In this document: positions 34,820 to 43,978 of the stretch, one piece after another
Numbering within the stretch: position 1 is the first letter of the stretch
Layout of the letters: each line of letters begins with the position of its first letter
Notes under the pieces: model-generated
The model's database searches: none
What the model saw: the letters and a program-made list of their open reading frames with translations, nothing else
Told to the model about the DNA's origin: nothing
Program-made: the position numbers and the translations under genes
Origin: Virgibacillus_O sediminis
Lineage (GTDB): Bacteria; Bacillota; Bacilli; Bacillales; Amphibacillaceae
Reading direction: 5' to 3'
DNA: 64,000 nt
Assembly: GCF_042643265.1 (NCBI RefSeq)
Contig: NZ_JBHRRZ010000039.1
Coordinates: 124,001 to 188,000 of the forward strand

Positions 34820-35653
34820 ATGGAAAATAAAAAACACTTGATTGCACTGGATTTGGACGGCACGCTCTTAACCGACAAAAAAGAAATCAGTTGGCACACG
34901 AAGGAAATGGTCCTTCAAGCCATGGTGGAGGGGCATGTTGTTGTCATTGCCACTGGCAGGCCTCATCGTGCCAGCATCGATTATTACCATAACCTGGGGC
35001 TGAACACCCCCATGGTCAATTTTAATGGCGCTCTTATCCATCACCCCAAAGATAAAAAATGGGATGCCCTGCATAATCCGTTGCCGCTCCCAACAGCAAA
35101 AAAAATAATTGATGCATGCTATAGCCTTGATGTGAAAAATATTCTCGCTGAAGTGAGGGATGATGTCTATCTGGATGAATATGATGAAGAAATCATCGAA
35201 ATTTTCCAGAACGGCGGCCAGGATACACCTTTCCATATCGGCAGGGTAAAAAATCAACTGGATACAGACCCTACTTCTGTACTGATCCATCCAAAGGAAG
35301 ATCATATCCATACACTAAGAAACCATTTGGATGACTACCATGCCGAGTTCATCGAGCACCGTAAATGGGGTGCGCCTTGGAATATCATTGAAATTGTAAA
35401 AAAGGGCATCAACAAAGCAGTCGGACTGCAGAAAATCGCTCATTATTTCAATATCCCCAAGGAACGTATCATTGCATTCGGCGATGAGGATAATGATCTG
35501 GAAATGATTGATTATGCCGGAGTCGGCGTGGCAATGGGCAATGCCATACCCGAACTCAAAACCGTATCGAAGCATGTTACAAAAACTAATGAGGAAGATG
35601 GAATCGGCCTGTTTTTAGAAGATTATCTAAACCTGAATAAAAAATCGGTTTAA
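34820..35653 (+). CDS. yitU: Cof-type HAD phosphatase YitU
   Basis: 277 residues with all HAD motifs: DLDGTLL (I), IATGR (II), KGINKAVGL (III Lys) and FGDEDNDLEMI (IV). The C2b cap domain is in the middle. In B. subtilis YitU can dephosphorylate the riboflavin intermediate 5-amino-6-ribitylamino-uracil phosphate, but HAD-IIB enzymes are promiscuous, so the substrate here is inferred. ATG with GAGGTG. Confidence 0.9.
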   Translation: MENKKHLIALDLDGTLLTDKKEISWHTKEMVLQAMVEGHVVVIATGRPHRASIDYYHNLGLNTPMVNFNGALIHHPKDKKWDALHNPLPLPTAKKIIDACYSLDVKNILAEVRDDVYLDEYDEEIIEIFQNGGQDTPFHIGRVKNQLDTDPTSVLIHPKEDHIHTLRNHLDDYHAEFIEHRKWGAPWNIIEIVKKGINKAVGLQKIAHYFNIPKERIIAFGDEDNDLEMIDYAGVGVAMGNAIPELKTVSKHVTKTNEEDGIGLFLEDYLNLNKKSV

Positions 35654-35702
35654 TCCCGGTATTTACCAAGGCTAACATCATCCGGGACGATCCATACTAC
35701 TA

Positions 35703-35729
35703 GTGAACGTGAAAAGCGTTCACTTTTTT
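35703..35729 (+). terminator. Terminator of yitU
   Basis: GTGAACG / CGTTCAC perfect 7-bp stem, 7-nt loop, T6. Confidence 0.8.
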
Positions 35730-35775
35730 CATACCCGTTCGCATCTGAAGCTGTATCTCCAAGGAGGAGTTTCCT

Positions 35776-35895
35776 GTGGGAAAGCGCAGCAAATCGAAGC
35801 GATTCAGCCATCAAGGTGCTGAATCCGTTAAAAAGCATGCGGAAAAGTTTCCATACCGTTCCCGTTTCTCCGATACCATGCGGGGACGTGAATAG
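35776..35895 (+). CDS. 39-residue basic peptide, unknown
   Basis: GTG 35776 is preceded by AAGGAGGAG 6 nt upstream, an unusually strong site. The product is rich in Lys/Arg/Ser (GKRSKSKRFS ... KFPYRSRFSDTMRGRE) with no membrane segment. It lies between yitU and the DUF3813 gene. Its composition resembles small acid-soluble or coat-associated spore peptides, but I do not recognise a family. Confidence 0.6.
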   Translation: MGKRSKSKRFSHQGAESVKKHAEKFPYRSRFSDTMRGRE

Positions 35896-35922
35896 CTGTA
35901 ATCACTCGAGGAGGGGTTTTCG

Positions 35923-36141
35923 TTGCAACAAAACAATAATAACAACAATATGTTTCAGCAAGCACGAAATGCCGTCATGAATATGATGCAGGGAAATAAC
36001 AACGGCAATAACCCAAGCCAGGCAGATAAACAAGCAGCACAAAATGCCATCCAGGCCGCATATAATGAAGCTACTCCACAGGAAAAACAGGAATTGCAGC
36101 AGCTGGAACAGCAGCTGAGACAGCATAACCAATTGCAGTAA
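35923..36141 (+). CDS. DUF3813 family small protein
   Basis: 72 residues from TTG 35923 with GAGGAGGGG 8 nt upstream. An Asn/Gln-rich start (NNNNNNMFQQARNAVMNMM) is followed by a helix-rich core: AAQNAIQAAYNEATPQEKQE, then LQQLEQQLRQH. FQQAR-AV and AYNEATPQE-QELQQLE recall DUF3813 proteins of Bacillus. Function unknown. The asparagine run is low complexity and may be length-variable. Confidence 0.72.
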   Translation: MQQNNNNNNMFQQARNAVMNMMQGNNNGNNPSQADKQAAQNAIQAAYNEATPQEKQELQQLEQQLRQHNQLQ

Positions 36142-36215
36142 ATTTGCAGAACGGAGAAAAACGCAGGCGAATGCCACTTCATTCTGGTGATGAAACGGGT
36201 TTGCCATATGCGGAC

Positions 36216-36247
36216 GTCGGCCTCCGCCTTCCATGACGGAGGCTGAC
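36216..36247 (+). terminator. Probable terminator after the DUF3813 gene
   Basis: GTCGGCCTCCG / CGGAGGCTGAC stem (one mismatch), 10-nt loop, followed by a loose T-rich stretch. Confidence 0.6.
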
Positions 36248-36314
36248 TTATATTCTTTTTTCTTCCAGCGATTTCTGCTAATATAGAGGTAAGTATGATT
36301 GAGGAGGGATGAAC

Positions 36315-36578
36315 ATGGGAATCCGTGCAGAAGAAACACCAAACCCCAATGCCCTGAAATTCACGACGGACAAGCTGATATTCAAAGGTGACAGCAGTGT
36401 TTCCGTCATGCCAGGGGATACAAGCGAATATGAAATATTAAATGAACTTATGCAGCTCGATGGCGTGGACAACGTTTTCGGCTACCAGAATTTCATTACA
36501 GTAAATAAACAATTCGATGCAGAATGGGATCCGCTGTCGTCTAAAGTTATCGAAGTACTTGAGAAACACGGCTATTAA
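36315..36578 (+). CDS. NifU N-terminal/Nfu-type scaffold-like protein
   Basis: 87 residues, with ATG 36315 chosen for its 6-nt spacing from GGAGGG (ATG 36309 touches the site). The sequence TPNPNALKFTTDKL and later FGYQNFITVNKQ is the Nfu N-terminal domain (PF08712 type). The C-terminal CxxC NifU domain is absent. A role in Fe-S assembly is inferred from the family; stand-alone N-domains are common in Bacillus. Confidence 0.85.
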   Translation: MGIRAEETPNPNALKFTTDKLIFKGDSSVSVMPGDTSEYEILNELMQLDGVDNVFGYQNFITVNKQFDAEWDPLSSKVIEVLEKHGY

Positions 36579-36595
36579 ATACTATTACATAGCGA

Positions 36596-36628
36596 AAAAA
36601 ATCCAGCCTTCTAGCAGGCTGGATTTTT
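36596..36628. terminator. Bidirectional terminator
   Basis: AAAAATCCAGCCT / AGGCTGGATTTTT perfect 13-bp stem between convergent genes, with T-runs on both strands. Confidence 0.88.
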
Positions 36629-37039
36629 CTATTCGTCCATATTCATATCGACGGGAATATAGTTAGGGTTTACCGGCTCTCCCTGCTCATCTTTTGCATA
36701 AATTGTAATAATCGGAGCCTTCCCAGAGGAATCGAGCTCGTCCGGCATCCCTATATTCAGCTGGAATTTTCTCCATTCACCCTCCCCTTCGCCGGGGGTG
36801 AAGCTGCTCTCCTCTATAAGGGTCTCCTCCCCCTGCTCCAGTTTGTAGAAGAGTTCTTCTTGTGCCGTACTTGCCTCTGCTGTCAGCTGAATCTCATTGC
36901 CGGTTGTAATTACATCAATATTCCTTAAGCTTACCGCGGTGTTTCCCTGTTCAGCTGTCTCATTTTCCTTATCATCTACTGTTCCGCTACAACCCGCCAG
37001 GACAGCCGCTGCCGCAAGGATTATCAGGATATACCTCAT
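36629..37039 (-). CDS. Small lipoprotein, unknown
   Basis: 136 residues; a signal peptide ends in the lipobox LAGC (Cys16). The mature part is acidic with beta-strand-like pattern (ISLRNIDVI-, EIQLTAEAS, WRKFQLNIGMPDEL) and could be an Ig-like domain. No family recognised. In B. subtilis ipi lies in the yit region, but the match to BsuPI is not convincing. Its start ATG has an AGGAGA site. Confidence 0.7.
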   Translation of the reverse strand: MRYILIILAAAAVLAGCSGTVDDKENETAEQGNTAVSLRNIDVITTGNEIQLTAEASTAQEELFYKLEQGEETLIEESSFTPGEGEGEWRKFQLNIGMPDELDSSGKAPIITIYAKDEQGEPVNPNYIPVDMNMDE

Positions 37040-37113
37040 TTATTCGTTCTCCTTTTCATAACAATAAACCCTAGCACCTTTGCAGGTTAATCACTAAACC
37101 ATCCGCTTTTTCT

Positions 37114-37956
37114 TTAATCTTTGCGGAAGACACCGAATACTTGGGTCGTCTGCACGATATTGGTAAAGGCCTTCGGGTCCACTTCATTGATGATACGTTC
37201 GAGATCATACAGTTCATAGCGCGTGATTACCAGATAAAGCATATTCTGGTCGGCATTGGTATAAGCGCCTCTAGCCGGCAGGATGGTTATCCCCCGTACC
37301 ATGGCCTTATGGATCTCATGCTGCATCTCGACCGCCTTATGGGTAATGATCATCGCAGTCAGCTTTTCATGACGAGTATGGAATGCATCAATTACCCTTG
37401 TGGTTACATATAATGTCAGTAACGTATATAATGCGTTCTCAGGCTCATACAAAATACCGGCAAACAGGATGATGACCGCATTAAGACTGAGAAAGTAGAA
37501 GCCGATCGGCCGGTCTTTCATCCGGGACAGTACCATGGCGATGATATCCATACCACCTGTCGAGGCACCGTGTCTCAGTGTCAGTCCGACACCTGTACCA
37601 CCGATAACCCCGCCGAATACTGCATTTAATATATAGTCTTCAGAAAAACTGATCACTGGCAGGACCTCCAGCGCCAAGGTCGTCACGAAGACGGAAACGA
37701 TACTATAAATGGTGAATCCCCTGCCCACTTTAAACCAGCCGAGCACGCCCACTGGTATGTTTAAGATGAACAGCAGGATACCGGTACTTATGCCGATCCC
37801 CAGAAAATCCTGGAACACACTCGCACCAAGCTGTGCTGCCCCGGTGAAGCCGCTGGCATAGACATTAGCTCCGATCAGGAAAAAGTTCAATGAAATGGCA
37901 TTTAATATTGCGCCGATGATAACAATAACGATTCGCTTTGCTTCAACTAAAAACAT
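37114..37956 (-). CDS. yitT: YitT family membrane protein (DUF161/DUF2179)
   Basis: 280 residues: five to six transmembrane helices (about 8-180) then a cytosolic DUF2179 domain (about 200-275: AMVRGITILPARGAYTNADQ, LYLVITRYELYDLERII, ITHKAVE). YitT-family proteins are widespread in Firmicutes with no proven transport substrate. It is divergent from the DegV gene yitS, as in B. subtilis. The ATG has an AGGAGG site. Confidence 0.92.
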   Translation of the reverse strand: MFLVEAKRIVIVIIGAILNAISLNFFLIGANVYASGFTGAAQLGASVFQDFLGIGISTGILLFILNIPVGVLGWFKVGRGFTIYSIVSVFVTTLALEVLPVISFSEDYILNAVFGGVIGGTGVGLTLRHGASTGGMDIIAMVLSRMKDRPIGFYFLSLNAVIILFAGILYEPENALYTLLTLYVTTRVIDAFHTRHEKLTAMIITHKAVEMQHEIHKAMVRGITILPARGAYTNADQNMLYLVITRYELYDLERIINEVDPKAFTNIVQTTQVFGVFRKD

Positions 37957-38077
37957 GGCAGCCTCCTTGACGTCTTTTTTTGCAAGCTCTTTGTGTGGAT
38001 TATATTTTGACTAACACCTGGAATCCCGATAAACTAAAAGCAAAGAGTCATCCTAATTAAGAAATGAAGGTGAAAGA

Positions 38078-38938
38078 ATGACGGTTAAAATTCTAGCCGA
38101 CTCTGCAAGTGATTTATCAAAAGTACATTATAGCGAAAATGACATGGAAATGGTACCTTTAACCGTCCATCTGGATGAAAAAGAATACAAAGATGGACAG
38201 GAAATTGAACCGGTTGTAGTATACAATGCCATGCGGGAAGGCAAAAGTCCGAAAACTTCCCAAGTATCTCCGCAAACCTTCAAGTCCATTTTCACATCTT
38301 ATGCAGAAAATAATCAAGCCTTAGTATACTTCGCATTGTCTTCCGAGCTGTCTGGCACTTATCAGACCGCCAAAATGATGGAACAGGAAGTGAAGGAGGA
38401 ATATCCGGAAGCTTCCATTCATGTTGTAGATACAAAATGTGTGTCGCTAGGTTATGGGCTTGTGTGTCTGCATGCTGCCAAACGTGCAAGAGAAGGCGCT
38501 TCCGTAGAAGAAATCATCGATGCGGGCACCCATCATGCACAGCACATGGAAAGCATCTTTACCGTGGACGACCTGGAATACCTCTACCGTGGAGGCAGGG
38601 TTAGCAAGTCGCAAGCATTCTTCGGCTCCCTGCTGAAAATCAAACCCATCCTTCAAGTGGAACACGGAAAACTCGTTCCCCTGGAAAAAGTGCGCGGCTC
38701 CAAGCGCTTGTTTGGCCGCATGCTGGAAATCATGGAAGAGCGTGGCGCAGATCTCAAGAACCAGACGATAGGTATCAGCCACGGGGATGACATCCAAAGA
38801 GCCGAACAGCTTGCCGGCATGATTCGGGAGAAGTTCGGCGTAAAGGATATTGAGATAGAGATGGTAGGTTCCACTGTCGGCGCCCATGCTGGGCCGGGAA
38901 CGATTGCCCTTTTCTTTTTGAACAACACGAATAAATAA
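38078..38938 (+). CDS. yitS: DegV family fatty-acid-binding protein (YitS/FakB type)
   Basis: 286 residues. Conserved DegV features: ILADSASDLS at the start, TSQVSPQTF, ALSSELSGTYQTA and the TVDDLEYLYRGGRVSKSQAF block that closes the lipid cavity. FakB-like proteins present exogenous fatty acids to kinase FakA; whether YitS does so is inferred. ATG with AAGGTG. Confidence 0.9.
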   Translation: MTVKILADSASDLSKVHYSENDMEMVPLTVHLDEKEYKDGQEIEPVVVYNAMREGKSPKTSQVSPQTFKSIFTSYAENNQALVYFALSSELSGTYQTAKMMEQEVKEEYPEASIHVVDTKCVSLGYGLVCLHAAKRAREGASVEEIIDAGTHHAQHMESIFTVDDLEYLYRGGRVSKSQAFFGSLLKIKPILQVEHGKLVPLEKVRGSKRLFGRMLEIMEERGADLKNQTIGISHGDDIQRAEQLAGMIREKFGVKDIEIEMVGSTVGAHAGPGTIALFFLNNTNK

Positions 38939-38944
38939 CTAATC

Positions 38945-38982
38945 AATACTGATTCTAATAATTTTTAGGGTCAGTATTTTTT
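38945..38982 (+). terminator. Terminator of yitS
   Basis: AATACTGA / TCAGTATT perfect 8-bp stem, long loop, T4 tail. Confidence 0.72.
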
Positions 38983-39050
38983 ATACCACATTCCTTTTGG
39001 CCAAAATGGTTCGGACCCATAAGGAAAAAATCCATAATGAGGTGATTCAT

Positions 39051-41261
39051 ATGAAAACCAGGAGGACCGTCCTTATTTCAGCAGCATTGCTGCTGCTCGG
39101 CATCGCCATATACCAGTTATACCAGTTCTATACAGATGCCGTGACTGCCGAAGTTTCCTCCCCTGCCAGCTATTCCTCGCCCACCAAAGATTGGCGGATT
39201 CTGTTTTCCGAAGAGATGAATCCGGATACCTTTACCGAAGACAGGGTAGCAGTAACGGACCAGTTTGGTGATCATGTATCTATTTCCTTACAATGGGACC
39301 GTTCAAACACGATATTAACCATTCAACCGCCCAAAAATGGATATACAGCGGCCAAACAGCATCAGCTCTGGATATCGGAACAGGTAGAGAGCAACAGCGG
39401 CAGCAACCTATCCGCCCCGCTGGAGCATATTTTCACCCCGGTGGCCGGTTTGCCGGCAATTCAAGACGGCGGGCAGCTGAAAACCCTCCTGAAAGAACGC
39501 GGTTCCCCTGCCTCCTATTCTTTATTCACAGAGCAGGCGGAAACAAGCAGTGACGCTGCGGAACCTGCAGGAAATGGCCACTTCTCAGAAACGAATATAC
39601 AAGTGGACGGGATTGATGAAGGGGACAGGCTAAAAAATGATGGAGACTACCTTTATTTCGCCCGGGAAGGGGATATCATCATATCTTCAGCTGACGGCAG
39701 CAACAGTAACGTACAGAGCACCATTACGGAGGATCATTTTCATCCGACAGAATTATTTCTGCATAAAGATTATTTAATCAGTATTGGTTCTTCCACAGCA
39801 CCTCTCCGCCCGAAGACAGAAAGTGAAACAGAGGTCACCAGCCATGAGGACATGGCAGTTCATCCCTCCCACACCAGCCATACCAGCATCTACATTTACG
39901 ATATAAAAGATAAGCATGACCCTGTATATGTAAAAGAAGTAACAGTAGAAGGCAGACTTTTGTCAGCGCGGAAAATGGATGGCCACTTGTATCTTGCTGC
40001 CAGCCACCAGCCATACCGGATTATGGAGACAGGAGAAGAAGGCAGGCCCTATGTAAAAGACTCATCCATCCATGAAGAAGGAGTGCCGCTTCCCTTAGAA
40101 GATATGTATTATTTTCCGGACAGTAATGCTGCCGACAACGTGCTGCTGACCTCTATCAACCTGGAAGAACCGGATGTCCCCGCGGAAATCAGCTCCTATT
40201 TAGGGGCCGCCCATCAGTTGTATATGTCTAAGGATCATTTATACCTGGCCGCCGAACGAATTACAGAAAAAAATATACCGGAACAGGAAGCCTCCAGCAG
40301 CAGCATGATCGCCAATCCCCTGGTCGATACAGAGGTTTTTCAATTTCAGCTAAGCAATGGCGATATCAACTATTCGGCTTCTGCGGTTGTCCAAGGAACA
40401 TTGCTCAATCAGTTTTCCATGGATGAAAGGGACAGTACATTTCGGTTGGCTACAACTAAATCTGGAAGCGGTGAAGCAGATTCCTCCAATAATCTCTATA
40501 CATTTTCGGCAGATGATCTGACTCCGCTCGGATCGATAGAAGGACTCGCAAAAGGGGAAAGAATATACAGTGTCCGTTTCATGCAGGATATTGCCTATAT
40601 GGTCACTTTCCGCCAGATTGACCCTTTATTTGCCATTGACCTCAGCGATCCGGCCCAGCCGGAAGTGCTCGGAGAGTTGAAGATACCCGGTTTCAGCAAT
40701 TACCTTCATCCCCTGGATGACGGCCATGTTGCGGGGTTTGGCCAGGAAACCATTTTAACGGAGCCACCGGGAGGCGGAGAGCCGATAGTCGAGCCGGATG
40801 GAATCAAAATTTCCATTTTTGACGTCAGCAATCCGGCTGAGCCAAAGGAAAAATTCACTGAAGTAATTGGCCAAGGTGGTTCCTATACAGAGCTGAACCA
40901 TAACCATAAAGCATTATTTCATCACCCGAACAGCAAACTGTATGGTTTTCCTGCAGCCTTGTTCGAGACAAAAACCATCAACAAGGATGATATCTCCTAC
41001 CGAGAACAATCGTATGTTTTTGAAGGTGCCCTTCTCTATGAATTAGACACTCAAAATGGAATTACTCTGTTCGACACCATCTCTCATCAAGCAGAGGGCC
41101 TGGAGCATCCTGTCTGGAAATCGGAAGTGAAACGGATAGCCTCTTCAGATGGCTATCTATATACGTTCTCCTATGACCAGATAAAAGTATATGATCTGAA
41201 AGAAAAGCAAATCACCCAGACCCTCTCTCTGCCGGATTTTACGAAGCAGAATGGTTATTGA
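39051..41261 (+). CDS. Secreted/anchored protein with C-terminal beta-propeller (PF09826 type)
   Basis: 736 residues from ATG 39051 (GAGGTG 6 nt upstream); a start 18 codons earlier lacks a site. N-terminal membrane anchor (about 8-28), an Ig-like fold region (SPTKDWRILFSEEMNPDTF), then a seven-bladed propeller family domain: FSETNIQVDGIDEGDRLKND is the hallmark. Later blocks are YHIYDIKDKHDP-like IYIYDIKDKHDP, FAIDLSDPAQPEVLGELKIP and ISIFDVSNPAEP. Function unknown; adhesion or wall binding is a guess. An acidic, Ser/Glu-rich surface fits a halotolerant lifestyle. Confidence 0.87.
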   Translation: MKTRRTVLISAALLLLGIAIYQLYQFYTDAVTAEVSSPASYSSPTKDWRILFSEEMNPDTFTEDRVAVTDQFGDHVSISLQWDRSNTILTIQPPKNGYTAAKQHQLWISEQVESNSGSNLSAPLEHIFTPVAGLPAIQDGGQLKTLLKERGSPASYSLFTEQAETSSDAAEPAGNGHFSETNIQVDGIDEGDRLKNDGDYLYFAREGDIIISSADGSNSNVQSTITEDHFHPTELFLHKDYLISIGSSTAPLRPKTESETEVTSHEDMAVHPSHTSHTSIYIYDIKDKHDPVYVKEVTVEGRLLSARKMDGHLYLAASHQPYRIMETGEEGRPYVKDSSIHEEGVPLPLEDMYYFPDSNAADNVLLTSINLEEPDVPAEISSYLGAAHQLYMSKDHLYLAAERITEKNIPEQEASSSSMIANPLVDTEVFQFQLSNGDINYSASAVVQGTLLNQFSMDERDSTFRLATTKSGSGEADSSNNLYTFSADDLTPLGSIEGLAKGERIYSVRFMQDIAYMVTFRQIDPLFAIDLSDPAQPEVLGELKIPGFSNYLHPLDDGHVAGFGQETILTEPPGGGEPIVEPDGIKISIFDVSNPAEPKEKFTEVIGQGGSYTELNHNHKALFHHPNSKLYGFPAALFETKTINKDDISYREQSYVFEGALLYELDTQNGITLFDTISHQAEGLEHPVWKSEVKRIASSDGYLYTFSYDQIKVYDLKEKQITQTLSLPDFTKQNGY

Positions 41262-41364
41262 CTGCTTTCTCCCCAGCTGCACGGGAGGATATCGTTTCCA
41301 GTCTGCATGAAATGGACGAACCCTTCATATAGTGTAAAAAGTATTCACTGAAGGAGGAACATGC

Positions 41365-41550
41365 ATGCGAATTGCCGAACTGCTCGACGCTTACGAATTA
41401 GAAAAGACCCATGCACCGGAAAGCTTTAATGATTTACTTGATTACTATCAGCAAAAATATATCTCTGGAGAAATAGATATTATCATGTACCGCAGGATCT
41501 ATTCCTGTCTGGATGCAGAAGGTGCTGTGTCCGCGCATGAACATATTTGA
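41365..41550 (+). CDS. YppF-like small protein
   Basis: 61 residues with GGAGGAAC before ATG 41365. The pattern AELLDAYELEKTHAPESFND, then LLDYYQQKYISGEIDIIMYR fits the YppF family (about 60 aa, all-helical, E-K-x-x-x-PE and Y--GEI-I--YR). Function unknown. The downstream repeat element starts 7 bp after the stop, so it may also end this transcript. Confidence 0.72.
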   Translation: MRIAELLDAYELEKTHAPESFNDLLDYYQQKYISGEIDIIMYRRIYSCLDAEGAVSAHEHI

Positions 41551-41556
41551 CTGAGA

Positions 41557-41795
41557 GGCTGGGACAATAGTATTTTATCCAAAGATTGATTAAACTAACT
41601 GGAAACTTGTTTAGTGGGAATAGTCGCTTCGGAAATATGCTTCGCTTTCCGCGGGCGGCTGGTGAGCCTCCTTGTGCTAGCGCACTGCGGTGTCTCGCCT
41701 AGGCCTGTCCTCCCGCAGGAGTCGGCGCATATTTCCTTCGCTAATTTTGTGCACTGTTCGTCTGCTGGGTCAAACAGTTTAGTTTTACCCCAACC
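41557..41795 (-). repeat. Intergenic inverted-repeat element (copy B)
   Basis: Starts GGCTGGGACA (41557) and ends TACCCCAACC (41795), degenerate terminal repeats. The core (GGAAATATGCTTCGCTTTCC ... AGGAGTCGGCGCATATTTCC, about 41636-41734) is the reverse complement of the core of copy A at 19.6 kb. No coding potential. Confidence 0.85.
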
Positions 41796-41921
41796 TCTTT
41801 TTATGGTAAATAAAAGCAAGGACGCCCCGCTGTACGGCCGATTTATCTACTCTCCTGCTGATTAACCTTATGGCCGCCAGATGTTCCATGAAAACGGGGA
41901 ACAATATAACTGACTGAAACA

Positions 41922-41967
41922 GAAAAAGAACTTAGGCAGTTCTCCTACACTGCCTAAGTTCTTTTTC
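41922..41967. terminator. Strong terminator
   Basis: Perfect 19-bp stem (GAAAAAGAACTTAGGCAGT / ACTGCCTAAGTTCTTTTTC) with an 8-nt loop; serves the GH13-like gene and can stop read-through from the other side. Confidence 0.92.
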
Positions 41968-41968
41968 T

Positions 41969-43447
41969 TTATGCATTCCTTTTTCTTTGTCTCATACTTA
42001 AGTAAATGACACCGCCGATGAAAAGCAGAATCACCCCACCAGAAAAGCCGATCAGACTCCAATTGAGGCCAGTGTCCGGCTCGATGGTATATACCTCGAC
42101 CGATTCCCTGGGTATGCCGATCTTATGGTTGCCGTTCTCATCCTCCCGGACAATGTTGTCTCCAAGATAGCCCCTCAGCTGCATATCGGAATCTATGTCA
42201 CTCAGAGATACTACACCTGTTTCACTTCCATTGTTGATGGCAATAAACATTGATTCGCCTTCATAAGTACGCTTGAATACACTCATCGGGCCGTTGGAGC
42301 CCACAAGTTCAAAATCTCCATAGGCAAATACATCGAACTCTTCCCTGAGAGAAGATATCCGGTCATGGAATTCCTTTACTTCCGGCTCCCCGCTGTTATG
42401 AGGAACAAGCCGTTGCGAGCCTTCTGGACCTTCCCCATACATAGGAAGTTCTGTTCCCTGAAGGATTGCCGGAACACCTGGGGATGTATATAGATAGGTG
42501 AGAGCCAATGTCCATGCTGTTAGATTGTTGCGCCCATTTTCTGCGAATGACTGAGTGAACCTGTCTGTATAGAAGGTGTCCATGAACAGGATATCGGATT
42601 GGCTGCCAGTTTCCTCCCATGCTTCATAGATCTCCGAAACTGGCTGATCCACGTCCGCAAAAATATCACGCATCACTTCCATCATATACGGATTATCCAC
42701 GGCATCAATTTCCGTATTTTCTAGCAACGCATCCTTCCGGCCTTCTTCTGCCAGGATATCGCCGAACAGATAGAATTCCTCATCCTTCTCTTTGATATAC
42801 TGTGTAAATTCAGTCAGAAAGTCCATCGAAGCCTGATCTGCTGCATGGAGGTAGAACCCGTCAATATCCGTTTCATCCATCCAATAGTCAGCCGCTTCCC
42901 GCAGCATTTCACGGACATCTTCATCCTCCTGGTTGAGAAGGGCAGCTCCCTCAGCCCACTCCGGGTCTACATCAGTTTCAGCAAGGGCAGGTGCTGCAGG
43001 ATCCCCTGCCAGCGGGTGGCCGTCAGCCGCATAATTGGTTACAAACTCAAGAACCACTTTCATATCATACTGATGCGCTTCTTGGACCAGCTGCTGTAAA
43101 TCCTTCATCGTTCCATATTGATCCTCGAGCTGCTGGAAGTCTTCAATCCAGTAGCCATGAAAGCCATCCTCTGCATTTGCCATGATAGGAGAAAGGGAGA
43201 TAGTCGTCACCCCAATTTGCTCCAGTTCATCAAGACGCTGGATAATCCCCTGAAGATCACCGCCATGATAAGCTTTTGGGTCATCTATGTTGACCTGCTG
43301 ATCATTGTTATTGTCCCCGTTATTGTATCGGTCCACCATAATTTTATAGATGATTTCCTCGTTAACTTCCCGTTCCTCTGCTTGCACAGGTAAGCTGCCC
43401 AAGAGGAAGAGTGAGGCGACGAGGAAAAGCCATATTATTTTTTTCAT
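41969..43447 (-). CDS. Membrane-anchored GH13 (alpha-amylase-like) protein lacking catalytic residues
   Basis: 492 residues from ATG 43447 (GGGGGA site): signal peptide to about 23, GH13 barrel (30-380: YKIMVDRYNNGDNNND, HGGDLQGIIQRLDELEQIGV), C-terminal beta domain, then a helix (about 463-485) and basic tail RQRKRNA. Region II reads DGFYLHAADQ where DGFRIDAVKH is normal, so the nucleophile Asp is His201. Region III has GD (230) where GE is expected. Region IV is FMDTFYTDRF instead of F-DNHD--RF. All three catalytic acids are changed, so it is probably a carbohydrate-binding or scaffold protein, not a hydrolase. It faces the outside. Confidence 0.88.
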   Translation of the reverse strand: MKKIIWLFLVASLFLLGSLPVQAEEREVNEEIIYKIMVDRYNNGDNNNDQQVNIDDPKAYHGGDLQGIIQRLDELEQIGVTTISLSPIMANAEDGFHGYWIEDFQQLEDQYGTMKDLQQLVQEAHQYDMKVVLEFVTNYAADGHPLAGDPAAPALAETDVDPEWAEGAALLNQEDEDVREMLREAADYWMDETDIDGFYLHAADQASMDFLTEFTQYIKEKDEEFYLFGDILAEEGRKDALLENTEIDAVDNPYMMEVMRDIFADVDQPVSEIYEAWEETGSQSDILFMDTFYTDRFTQSFAENGRNNLTAWTLALTYLYTSPGVPAILQGTELPMYGEGPEGSQRLVPHNSGEPEVKEFHDRISSLREEFDVFAYGDFELVGSNGPMSVFKRTYEGESMFIAINNGSETGVVSLSDIDSDMQLRGYLGDNIVREDENGNHKIGIPRESVEVYTIEPDTGLNWSLIGFSGGVILLFIGGVIYLSMRQRKRNA

Positions 43448-43569
43448 TATTGATCCCCCAAAAATTAGTATCATTCCGTTCCATTATTAACCTTTTCGCA
43501 GAATAGTCAACACCAATCCATATATTGTTGAAAATCCTTCATATTCAATGGCAAGCTCGCCTCTTTTCA

Positions 43570-43600
43570 TAAAAAAAGCCATCTCCGAAGAGACAGCTTA
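43570..43600 (-). terminator. Terminator of yisL
   Basis: AAGCcaTCTC / GAGAcaGCTT stem with CGAA loop, T7 on the minus strand. Confidence 0.8.
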
Positions 43601-43603
43601 GCT

Positions 43604-43978
43604 TTAAGGGGAAATTCCTAGTGGCAGACGACCGAATCCAAGAATCAGTGCAAGCAGTACGGCAATTGCCAGCTGGATCCATGGACCTCTTGCCGGTTTG
43701 TCTTTTTTTGTTTTCCCCATAATCATTTCCGCTGCTGCGATTACCCACAGCCCTGCCAAACCTTTGGTGATCGCTTCGGCCAAAATCGGCATGGATGGGT
43801 TGGAAAGATAATTCCAGAGCAGCATGATGCCTGTGAATAGTACCAATAAATAGTCCAGTCTTAGTATCATGTGAACGATTTTCCCCGCTTTGCCGTTTCC
43901 TCCTTTATACAGCGCAACGGCAGCGACAAGCAGGATAATCAGCAGCACCCATGAGGTGATATGCGTATGTATCATCAT
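43604..43978 (-). CDS. yisL: YisL family (DUF1516) membrane protein
   Basis: 124 residues from ATG 43978 (AAAGGAGG 7 nt upstream; the in-frame ATG six codons earlier precedes the site). Four transmembrane segments; motifs HTHITSWVLLIILL and IVHMILRLDYLLVLFTG are those of UPF0344/YisL. Function unknown. B. subtilis yisL lies near asnO. Confidence 0.85.
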   Translation of the reverse strand: MMIHTHITSWVLLIILLVAAVALYKGGNGKAGKIVHMILRLDYLLVLFTGIMLLWNYLSNPSMPILAEAITKGLAGLWVIAAAEMIMGKTKKDKPARGPWIQLAIAVLLALILGFGRLPLGISP

